Assembly: GCA_029550925.1 (NCBI GenBank) | Contig: JAKPGL010000035.1 | Location: 1-64,000 of the forward strand | Origin: Planctomycetota bacterium | Lineage (GTDB): Bacteria; Planctomycetota; Planctomycetia; Pirellulales; Thermoguttaceae | Direction of reading: 5' to 3' | DNA: 64,000 nt | Shown here: one piece after another, positions 8,324 to 15,702 of the stretch | Layout: each line of letters begins with the position of its first letter | Numbering within the stretch: position 1 is the first letter of the stretch | Notes under the pieces: generated by a model | Told to the model about the DNA's origin: nothing | Seen by the model: only the letters and a program-made list of their open reading frames with translations | Database searches by the model: none | Program-made: the position numbers and the translations under genes

Positions 8324-10612
8324 TTACACCAATCCCCAGCGTTTGCGTAGGTACCATTCTGCGCCTAAGAGGCCGACAAATAGGAGCAAGAAGGGCCAGG
8401 TGTCCCAGAGGGTTTGTTTGCGGACCTGTTCGACCTGCAAGGAGCTGGTTTCGCGTAAAAGTTTCTCTAGCAGGTTGGGCAATTGTTCCGGCGCAAGCGA
8501 TTCGCCGCCGGTCATGGCCGCGATGGTTTCCATGGTTCCGATGTCGGCGGCGGCCAGGTCCAATTCCAGGTCCTGCTCGAAGACCAGAAAGCGGGCGGTG
8601 CTGACGATCTCTTGGCCGTCGGGCAATTTGGCGGCGGCCCGCAGGGTGTAATCGCCCGGTTGTTCGGTCTGCAAGAAGGCCCCTTGCCAGCCATCCTGGC
8701 CGGCGACAAGGGGGACCTGTTCGGTGCGGCCATTGGGCAACTGAACTTCGGCCTGGAATTGGGCTTGGCGGATTGGCTGTCCTCCGGGGTCATTGACGCC
8801 CAATTGGAATTCCACCCGGTCGCCGGGGGCAAAGCGGCGTTGGGCCAACTTGATCCAGAGATCCGATTGCGTCGCTTCGTCGGCCTGAGCTAGCCAGAGG
8901 ATCATCTGTCGCCAGAATCGGCGATGTTGGTCTTGAAAGCCGTGCATCGGCCATCGCCAGGTGCTATCGGCGGCAAAGGCCAGCACTCGACCGCCGCCAA
9001 AGGCGTGTGCCGCCAGCACCGGATGGTTTGCCTCATCAGTCGCCCAGACCAGGGCGCCGGGGGCGGGAGTACCCAGGCGATTGATTCCTTCCAAGGGCGG
9101 CAACTGGTTCCAGGCTTTGAGATTTTCCTGCGGGTCGGCGACCAGTCGCATGGGCGAGGCCCGTTGGCCCACCGGCGTAGGCAACAAGCGGATCGGCCCT
9201 GGGATGTGCATATCTTCCCGTATTTTTTCCTCAAACCCCTGCCGGCCGAACCGATCCATTTGTACAGGCAGCACCTTGGCAAGCGGCGTTTGTCCGTAGC
9301 CGCCCGGTGCAAAAGTATGAAAACCGCCCAGCATCAACAGACCTGCCCGCTGGGAGACGGCCTCGGTCAATTGAGCCAACTCTTCCGGACGAAAGGCCGC
9401 CGAATCCAGATCGCCCAGGATATAGACGTCGTATTTGCCGGGTCGGAAGGCCTCGGCCAGGTCCAGATTGCCCGGGCGGACGAAGGCGGCGGTAGGGCCT
9501 CGGTCGATCGGTACACTGGGGTCCCGCCGAATTCGATAAAAATCGACCTGCACGTTCGGCGCCGCCTGAAGGGCATGGAGGATGAATCGGCTTTCGACCC
9601 GCACCTGGCCCTCCAGATACAAGACGTTGATCCCGCCTTTAAGCACCCGTACAAAGGTGCTCATTTCATTATTGGTAGTAATCAGTTCTCCAGATTGCGG
9701 CGCCGCCCGAAGCACCACCTTATAATCGCCGGGCGTTTCCGGGACATAGAGGAAGTCGATCGGAATCCGGTCGCCCGCCGCTTGGATTTCGACTTCTTTT
9801 CGGGCCACTTCTTCCAGTTGGCCGGGCCGGGTCTCAAAAAGCATCTGCACCACCAGCGTCCGGTGGACATAACCGTAGGCTTCCAGGTCGGCCGAGACGC
9901 TCAGTTCGTTTTTAACAAAGACGGTCGGGTTGCAGCGTAGGGAAGAAAGACGCACATCTTGGGCCTGGCCCAGGCCGCGAGACTGGCCGATCGGAAACGT
10001 ATAAAGCGGGATGCCCTGGGCCTTTAGTCGGGCGGCGGCTGTCTGGACCGGCAGGTCCCTGGGCGGACGGGCCTGCTGGACGCCGTCGCTTAGAAGCAGG
10101 ACGCCTAAGAGGCGTTTGCCCGCCTCTTGTTGCAGTAGGTCGTCCAACACCGCGCCCAGGGCGGTTTGATTGCCGTCGGGCGTTTCCGGCAGGAAAACCT
10201 GGCCGTCAGCCGCCTGGAGGGGCTGCAACTGAGCGTCGAAGGCGTAGGCTTTCAGTTCAAACTGCTCGGCCAAGGTGCGAAGGGGAGCCTTGGATTCCTC
10301 GAGCGTCTGACGGAGGAGTTCGTAACGGGTTTGGCCGCCAATGCCGTCGGGGATCGACATGCTGCGGGATTTGTCGGCCAATAGCGCCACGGTGGCTGGC
10401 TGCTGTTTCCATTGGGTATAAACTAACGTGGGCCGAAGCCAGGCCAAAAGCAACAGCACGAACGTTGCCAATCGGAGGGCGAGGAGGATGAAGCGGCGTC
10501 GGCCGGCTGTTTTGCTTCGGGGCGGTCCCCAAGGCAATAGGGCCAACAGCCCCACCACCAGGGCCGCCAACCCCCACCAACCACCGACTGGATCCCAGGT
10601 TAAACTGACCAT
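8324..10612 (-). CDS. VWA domain membrane protein (BatA/glutamine-amidotransferase-like)
   Basis: The product has 762 residues. Two membrane helices at the N-terminus (WWGLAALVVGLLALLPWG and FILLALRLATFVLLLLAWL) are followed by a von Willebrand A domain with an intact MIDAS, ADKSRSMS near residue 84 (D-x-S-x-S), plus a second metal-site segment LLLSDGVQQARPP. Further on comes a class I glutamine-amidotransferase-like region with GGFHTFAPGGYG, and the C-terminus has another helix (FLLLFVGLLGAEWYL). This architecture is common next to MoxR/DUF58/BatA sets, where it is thought to act in metal-dependent assembly at the membrane. It lies downstream of the BatA-type gene in the same direction, with 284 bases between. 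No MoxR gene is visible in the window. Confidence 0.85.
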   Translation of the reverse strand: MVSLTWDPVGGWWGLAALVVGLLALLPWGPPRSKTAGRRRFILLALRLATFVLLLLAWLRPTLVYTQWKQQPATVALLADKSRSMSIPDGIGGQTRYELLRQTLEESKAPLRTLAEQFELKAYAFDAQLQPLQAADGQVFLPETPDGNQTALGAVLDDLLQQEAGKRLLGVLLLSDGVQQARPPRDLPVQTAAARLKAQGIPLYTFPIGQSRGLGQAQDVRLSSLRCNPTVFVKNELSVSADLEAYGYVHRTLVVQMLFETRPGQLEEVARKEVEIQAAGDRIPIDFLYVPETPGDYKVVLRAAPQSGELITTNNEMSTFVRVLKGGINVLYLEGQVRVESRFILHALQAAPNVQVDFYRIRRDPSVPIDRGPTAAFVRPGNLDLAEAFRPGKYDVYILGDLDSAAFRPEELAQLTEAVSQRAGLLMLGGFHTFAPGGYGQTPLAKVLPVQMDRFGRQGFEEKIREDMHIPGPIRLLPTPVGQRASPMRLVADPQENLKAWNQLPPLEGINRLGTPAPGALVWATDEANHPVLAAHAFGGGRVLAFAADSTWRWPMHGFQDQHRRFWRQMILWLAQADEATQSDLWIKLAQRRFAPGDRVEFQLGVNDPGGQPIRQAQFQAEVQLPNGRTEQVPLVAGQDGWQGAFLQTEQPGDYTLRAAAKLPDGQEIVSTARFLVFEQDLELDLAAADIGTMETIAAMTGGESLAPEQLPNLLEKLLRETSSLQVEQVRKQTLWDTWPFLLLFVGLLGAEWYLRKRWGLV

Positions 10613-10668
10613 ACTCGTAACAGGTTAGTCGAATAGATACCTCTTCCGCCGAATAGAGAATTCCTCTT

Positions 10669-10857
10669 TCTTGTCATCCCCACACAAGCTAGGCCCCAGC
10701 CGTGAACCTGCTACTCTGTAATCCCTGAAAAGGCAAAAGGGACGTTAGAAAGCAGACACAAAGGCCCCTGGACTGCCGCTAGAGCGGGAATGACATTGTT
10801 GGGAGCGCCCTTTCGGGAATGACATTGTTGGGGATTCCTGCTTTCGGGAATGACAGG
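10669..10857. repeat. Clustered GTCATTCCCG-type repeats between the two VWA genes
   Basis: The 19-base CGGGAATGACATTGTTGGG occurs at 10785-10803 and again at 10814-10832, and CGGGAATGACA at 10845-10855; an opposing arm, TTGTCATCCCCACAC, is at 10671-10685. They fill most of the 284-base gap, so local duplication of one dispersed element is likely. Confidence 0.75.
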
Positions 10858-10896
10858 TTCCTCCATGCGGGGGAAATGTTCCTTTCTTTCCTTTGG

Positions 10897-13044
10897 TTAA
10901 TCTTTATAAAACCGATTGGCTGCCAACAGTTCGGCGCCCCACAGGCAGGCAACCAGGCCGATGAGCAGGGGAAACAGTTCCTGGCCGACCCGGCCCAGGC
11001 TCACATGCCGGTTGATTTCCTGCCGACTGCGGGCCAGGCGGAGGTTTTTCGCTCCTAATAGTTCGTTCAACTCTTCTGGGCTGATCCGGTCCAGACGGGT
11101 TTGTTCCGGCGCCAGATTCAGGCTGAAGCCGGTATCTGGGCTATCCTGGCCGCTGCCGGCCTGCACGCGGTAATTTCCCGGCAGTGTGGGAGCGCTAATC
11201 ACCAGTTGGTTTTGGGGGCCTTCGGTTTGGACGGTAAATGTCATGCCGTCTGGGGCGGTAACGACGTAGCTGCGACGTGCGCCGTCCTTCTCGACTTTAA
11301 GGACTACCGTTTGGCCGACGGTGTAGTTGAGCTGTTGTTCGCTGGCGCCGACGAGGTAGGCGGCCATTTCGTTTACTAGGATCAGATAGGGCCAGGCATC
11401 GCCTACTGGCAGGAGATTCCACGGGTCGTGGTTGGTATCGTCGGTAAGCGGGGTAGTGAGGGTGAGAACCCGGCCTTTGCCCACCGTCCGTTCCAGCACG
11501 GCGGGCCGACCGTCGCTATAGGGGATGATCACGTTGACCCCCTTGGCCAACTCCCCCAGTTGCCAATAACAGAGCACCGGGAAGGCGTCCCAGGGCGTGG
11601 CGCCCGACATGCGGCGGAACTCGGCCAGCAGCGGATGTTGTCGATCCGCCGGGGCAAGAAAAACGTCGAAATCGGGCCGACGCACCTGCATCCGGAGTGC
11701 GGCGGGCAGGAGGGTTTGGGCCGAGGGGGTTTGGAAACTGTCGATCGGTTCCGCGTTTCGTCCCAAACAGACGGCCAGTCCGCGGCCGTCGGCCGTATAA
11801 CCGGCCAACTTCTGCCACAGGGCCTCCTCCAACGGTTTCGGGTCCAAAAGCAGGATGGCCGCATACGGGGCCAGGTCCGTCTCGGCCAACTGGTCCTGTC
11901 GGATCAACCGGCACTCATAGCGGGCCTGGCCCGTGAGGCGAAACTCCCGGGGGGCCAACGCCTCAGCGACAAAGGCCGGCGCCAAATGCGCCGCCTCTGG
12001 CGCCGCCAGGAGCAATTGCCACGGCGGTTTTACTTCAAAGGTAAAATAACGTATATCATTGGCCGGCAAAGCGTCGCCGCCGACGATCCGCACTTGCCCC
12101 TGATGCACCCCGGTGGAAAGTCCACGGAGCCGAAAGACCACTTCCTGCGCCTGATCTGCTTGCAGTTGGCAAAGTTTCTCTTCGCGTTTTTGCAAGCTGC
12201 GTCGGCCGGTCGCCGGGTCTGGGGTCAGCAGGTCCAGTTGTACGGTGCAATCGCCGTTGATGCCAATCGCCCGGACATGGGTTTGAACGACTAGTTCGCC
12301 CCGACTGGAAAGGATTTGGCGAGGCAGTCGGAGCGCATCGAGGGCGAAATCCTTCGGCTCTTGCACGCCGACATCAAGCACATAAACGCTTAATCCAAGG
12401 GCGGTTTCCAATTGGGGGCGGAGTTGGGCGAAACCTTCTACGGGCCAAGCGGAGCGAGCAAGATCGGTAAAAATGTATATCTCCCGGAGCCGCTTGTCGC
12501 TCGTTTGCAAGAGTTCCCAAGCTCGACGGATGACGGCCGGTAGGGCGAGACTGTCGGCGCCGCTCTCCAACCGACGAATGCGATCCCGCGCCGAAGCCCG
12601 ATCCACCTCGAACGCCGCCGGGCCGCCGCGGCTGGAAAGCACGGCCACTTCGCTCTGCTGGGGCAGCTCGGCCAAAAGCCAGGCGGCCAGCTCCTTGGCC
12701 AACTCCAAACGAGTCTGGTTCTCATGCCGATAGTCCATCCGCACCGAGGTATCGAAGATCAAGACGGCGGCCACCGGCTCTTCTTGCAACGCCCAATCGC
12801 CGGAAAAGATCACGCTCGGCCTGGCCAGCGCCAACGACAACACCCCAATCACCCCGATCCGCAGCGCCAAAAGCAACCAATGACGAATCCGGAGCCGACG
12901 CTTTTGCGGCAATTGCCGCTGACGCACAAACTGAATGGCCGGAAACTCCACCCGCCGAGGCCGACGCCGCAGAAGCAAATGCAGCAAAATCGGCACGGCA
13001 ATAAGTCCCAACCCAGCCAATAGACTCCCATTTAAAAACGTCAT
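10897..13044 (-). CDS. BatA N-terminal domain membrane protein with degenerate VWA
   Basis: The product has 715 residues. It begins with the BatA N-terminal domain MTFLNGSLLAGLGLIAVPIL and LHLLLRRRPRRVEFPA, followed by a second helix (WLLLALRIGVIGVLSLAL). A VWA fold follows, but its MIDAS reads FDTSVRM instead of D-x-S-x-S, so metal binding may be weak. C-terminal region contains a further gatase-like stretch and ends in a hydrophobic segment (LLIGLVACLWGAELL). The ATG at 13044 is preferred over the upstream frame because GAGG precedes it and the family start matches. It is likely cotranscribed with the gene at 8324, as paralogous membrane partners. Confidence 0.85.
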   Translation of the reverse strand: MTFLNGSLLAGLGLIAVPILLHLLLRRRPRRVEFPAIQFVRQRQLPQKRRLRIRHWLLLALRIGVIGVLSLALARPSVIFSGDWALQEEPVAAVLIFDTSVRMDYRHENQTRLELAKELAAWLLAELPQQSEVAVLSSRGGPAAFEVDRASARDRIRRLESGADSLALPAVIRRAWELLQTSDKRLREIYIFTDLARSAWPVEGFAQLRPQLETALGLSVYVLDVGVQEPKDFALDALRLPRQILSSRGELVVQTHVRAIGINGDCTVQLDLLTPDPATGRRSLQKREEKLCQLQADQAQEVVFRLRGLSTGVHQGQVRIVGGDALPANDIRYFTFEVKPPWQLLLAAPEAAHLAPAFVAEALAPREFRLTGQARYECRLIRQDQLAETDLAPYAAILLLDPKPLEEALWQKLAGYTADGRGLAVCLGRNAEPIDSFQTPSAQTLLPAALRMQVRRPDFDVFLAPADRQHPLLAEFRRMSGATPWDAFPVLCYWQLGELAKGVNVIIPYSDGRPAVLERTVGKGRVLTLTTPLTDDTNHDPWNLLPVGDAWPYLILVNEMAAYLVGASEQQLNYTVGQTVVLKVEKDGARRSYVVTAPDGMTFTVQTEGPQNQLVISAPTLPGNYRVQAGSGQDSPDTGFSLNLAPEQTRLDRISPEELNELLGAKNLRLARSRQEINRHVSLGRVGQELFPLLIGLVACLWGAELLAANRFYKD

Positions 13045-13545
13045 CGCCTCTTTACCGCCATACTTTTGAGGTATTCTCTCATTCCCCTTTGTTGCGGTCA
13101 AGAAAGGGTTGTGGCCCCCTTTCCAGGGATCATAACATCCTAATGCCCCGGAGACGGCCTATTTTCGTACTTTCTGGAGGCCAAGATACATTATTGCTTC
13201 GTCTAGGTATTGTTTGGCAAGAGAACACTTTCGGCAATTGCCAGGTACAAGTCAAACATACAGCCAAAAGGATGCTTTGGGCAATAAGTGCCTGAAAACG
13301 GAATAGGTGTAACATGTTAACGGAAGAGGGGGTGATCCTGTACAGCGTCGGCCCGAACAGCCGGGACGACGGCGGCCGATCTCAGACGTGTCCGGCGTCG
13401 GAAGGCCAGCCCCAGGGCGACGACCTGGTCGTCCGAATGAACCGCCCCCCAGTTCACCGAATCCGAAACCAAAATAAAAAAGCCGGATGGCCCATATTCT
13501 GCCATCCGGCCCTTTTCGTTTCCATTCCGTCCAGGAGTGGGATGT
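13045..13545. other. Divergent/convergent spacer before rpsI, 501 bases
   Basis: The 5' end probably contains the promoter of the BatA-type gene, though no consensus stands out. The right end carries the rplM-rpsI terminator. ORFs here are short and one on the plus strand runs into rpsI in antisense; none is supported. Confidence 0.5.
13470..13510 (-). terminator. Rho-independent terminator of the rplM-rpsI operon
   Basis: A perfect 9 bp stem, GCCGGATGG (13482-13490) with CCATCCGGC (13502-13510), has an 11-base loop. Read on the minus strand it is followed by TTTTTTATTTT. It lies 36 bases after the rpsI stop. Confidence 0.9.
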
Positions 13546-13953
13546 TTATCGCTTCGAGAACTGGGTGCCGCGACGAGCGCCGTGCAGACCGTATTTCTTT
13601 CGTTCCTTCTTGCGGGGGTCGCGGGTCAGGAGCCCTGCTTCTCGCAAAATCGGATAGAAGTCGTGGTTGTAGAGTTTTAACGCGCGGGCGATGCCAAGTC
13701 GGAGGGCGTCGGCCTGACCGGTCATTCCGCCCCCAATGGCCCGGGCTCGCACGTCGAACTGCCCCACCGTGCCGGTAACTTCAAACGGGCTAATAACCGC
13801 CTTATGATGGTGGTCCCCGGGGAAATACTCCTGGTAGGCTTGGCCGTTGATCAAAATCTGGCCTTGCCCCGGACGCATTCGGACCCGCACAATGGCCGTC
13901 TTCCGGCGTCCCGTGGCTACATATTCATTGGTGCTCACAGGCGTCTCTGTCAT
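13546..13953 (-). CDS. rpsI: 30S ribosomal protein S9
   Basis: The 135-residue product has the S9 signature GRRKTAIVRVRM near the start, GGGMTGQADALRLGIARAL in the middle and the conserved C-terminal tail KYGLHGARRGTQFSKR, whose end reaches the P-site tRNA. The tail differs from E. coli GTR..FSKR only mildly. The ATG at 13953 gives the usual length; the longer frame start at 13983 adds residues without homology. It follows rplM by 81 bases in the classical rplM-rpsI pair and ends at a strong terminator. Confidence 0.97.
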   Translation of the reverse strand: MTETPVSTNEYVATGRRKTAIVRVRMRPGQGQILINGQAYQEYFPGDHHHKAVISPFEVTGTVGQFDVRARAIGGGMTGQADALRLGIARALKLYNHDFYPILREAGLLTRDPRKKERKKYGLHGARRGTQFSKR

Positions 13954-14034
13954 GTTCTTGGACCCTAACTCTATGGAAATCAATCTCTAAATCACGTAGG
14001 AAAAACTTTCTAAACCGGCGTTTTCTCTTGTCCT

Positions 14035-14514
14035 TCAGGAAGCAGGCGAAGCGACCGGCTTCAGCGTCAGCACGCCACGCCGCTTGCTCAGCTCGATCAA
14101 CTCCGGTTGCTGGGCCTGATGGGGATGTTCTGGCCCCGCATACACTTTGAGTTTTTGAAGCATTTTATAGGCCAGCTTGTTTTTCGGCAGCATCCGGCGC
14201 ACCGCCTCGGTGAGTATCTTCGTCGGATGCCGTTCTCGCCGCTTGGCCGCCGTCTCCCGATGTTGCCTTGGATGGCCGGTGTACCAGGCGTATTCTTTCT
14301 GCTCCCACTTCTTGCCGGTAAACACCACCTTCTCCGCGTTAATCACTACCACATAATCCCCAGTATCCACATGGGGGGTATATTCAGGGCGGTGTTTGCC
14401 CATCAAAATCATGGCAAGATCGCTGGCCAATCGGCCGACGATCTTCCCTTGGGCATCCACCAGCCACCAACGGGTTTTGAGTTCCCCAGGTTGGGCCATA
14501 TAGGTCTTTTCCAT
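14035..14514 (-). CDS. rplM: 50S ribosomal protein L13
   Basis: The product has 159 residues, a little longer than the E. coli protein (142). Landmarks are RWWLVDAQGKIVGRLAS, the GKHRPEYTPHVDTGDYVVVI segment, TGKKWEQKEY and AVRRMLPKNKLAYKML, then YAGPEHPHQAQQPE. L13 is an early-assembling large-subunit protein, and in some bacteria represses its own operon. rpsI follows. The start at 14514 matches the family's MKTY-type opening. Confidence 0.97.
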   Translation of the reverse strand: MEKTYMAQPGELKTRWWLVDAQGKIVGRLASDLAMILMGKHRPEYTPHVDTGDYVVVINAEKVVFTGKKWEQKEYAWYTGHPRQHRETAAKRRERHPTKILTEAVRRMLPKNKLAYKMLQKLKVYAGPEHPHQAQQPELIELSKRRGVLTLKPVASPAS

Positions 14515-14564
14515 GTTTTATCCATCCATCCTATTGGCAGGAAGTGTGCAGGAAGGAAAATTAC

Positions 14565-14593
14565 AGTGTAATGCAAGAAAATCGGATCGACAA
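14565..14593 (-). promoter_or_regulatory. Possible rplM promoter
   Basis: On the minus strand TTGTCG is followed after 17 bases by TACACT, about 50 bases before the rplM start. Each box matches 4 of 6 consensus bases, so this is only a candidate. Confidence 0.3.
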
Positions 14594-14772
14594 GGGGCCT
14601 TCCTCATAAAAACAAAAGGTTTTGCTCTCCAAAGCGATTGGCACGGAGAAACTCGATCTTGAACCCCCCTTATTGTGGGGATGTGTTCTAGCTCCAAATG
14701 AGAAACAAAAGGTTCTCCTATCCATGAGGGGCATCTTCCGATCACTCATTAGAGGGAGAAAACAAGCCGAAA

Positions 14773-15573
14773 ATGCCAGAGATTACCAGTCCCCACAATC
14801 CCCGCATTAAAGCCGCCCTTCGCCTTCGATCCGGCCATCATCGCCGAAAACAGGGGCGAATGCTGATCGACGGCCTCCGGGAAATAAGCCGGGCGATCCG
14901 GTCCAGCATCCACCTAGTTGAGGGGTTTTTCTGCCCTCAGAAGGCGGATTCTGGCCAACTCCAACAGGTTTTAGAGCTTTGGGCGGCTACCGGCACCCCC
15001 CTTTGGCAGGTTAGCCCAGCGGTGATGGAAAAGCTGGCCTACGGCCAGCGACAGGAGGGCCTGGTGGCAGTGGCCGAGATACCCTCCCGCCGCCTGGAAG
15101 ACCTGGTTTTGCCCGACCGACCGGTGGTGGCCGTCTTGGAGGGGGTGGAAAAACCGGGCAATATCGGAGCAGTGCTCCGCAGTGCGGACGCCGCCGGAAT
15201 ATCAGCGGTCCTTTTGGCCGACTGCCCGGTCGATCTTTGGAACCCCAATACGATCCGGGCCAGCCTGGGCTGTGTGTTTACCATGCCGATTGCCATCGGC
15301 ACCAGTCAGCAGGTGCTCGGTTGGCTCCGGCGGCAGGAAATCCGGATGTATGCGGCCCGGGTGGAGGGGACTATTTTGTACACCGAAGCCGAACTTCGTC
15401 CTCCATCGGCCATTGTACTGGGCAGCGAGGCGCAAGGTCTCTCGGCGGTCTGGACCGGGCCAGATATACAGGCGATCCGTTTGCCCATGTGCGGACAGGC
15501 GGACAGCCTGAATATCTCTGTAGCCGCCGCCGTTTTGTTCTACGAATCCCTCCGTCAACGCGGCCTCGGTTAA
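14773..15573 (+). CDS. TrmH/SpoU-family RNA 2'-O-methyltransferase
   Basis: The product has 266 residues. An N-terminal RNA-binding domain (residues 1-105, L30e-like fold, HRRKQGRMLIDGLREI) is followed by the SPOUT catalytic domain with the trefoil-knot motifs: VLEGVEKPGNIGAVLRSAD (motif 1, catalytic Asn and Arg), VLGSEAQGLSAVW (motif 2) and MCGQADSLNISVAAAVLFYE (motif 3). It would transfer a methyl group from S-adenosylmethionine to a ribose 2'-O in rRNA or tRNA. The exact target (for example 23S rRNA as in TsnR/RlmB types) cannot be read from sequence. It is divergent from rplM. Confidence 0.9.
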   Translation: MPEITSPHNPRIKAALRLRSGHHRRKQGRMLIDGLREISRAIRSSIHLVEGFFCPQKADSGQLQQVLELWAATGTPLWQVSPAVMEKLAYGQRQEGLVAVAEIPSRRLEDLVLPDRPVVAVLEGVEKPGNIGAVLRSADAAGISAVLLADCPVDLWNPNTIRASLGCVFTMPIAIGTSQQVLGWLRRQEIRMYAARVEGTILYTEAELRPPSAIVLGSEAQGLSAVWTGPDIQAIRLPMCGQADSLNISVAAAVLFYESLRQRGLG

Positions 15574-15702
15574 ATTGGGCGGTAATTCTGCCGCCCAAAC
15601 CATCTCTTCGAGAGACAGCGAAGATTGTTTTCCCCGCCGGGTTGACATATCCTATGAATATCCTAGGCGTCAGATTCCTTTTTCCAATAAGGAGACTTTT
15701 TC

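Noticed and set aside
8924-9940. Plus-strand ORF of 338 codons
   Set aside because: It lies wholly inside the minus-strand VWA gene, has no ribosome binding site and no family-like sequence; it mirrors codon bias of the real gene.
10669-10857. CRISPR-like array
   Set aside because: The repeats are short, closely spaced and palindromic, with unequal spacers and no cas genes; they fit the dispersed repeat family better.
13314-13778. Plus-strand ORF of 154 codons
   Set aside because: It overlaps rpsI in antisense and crosses its terminator; no ribosome binding site.
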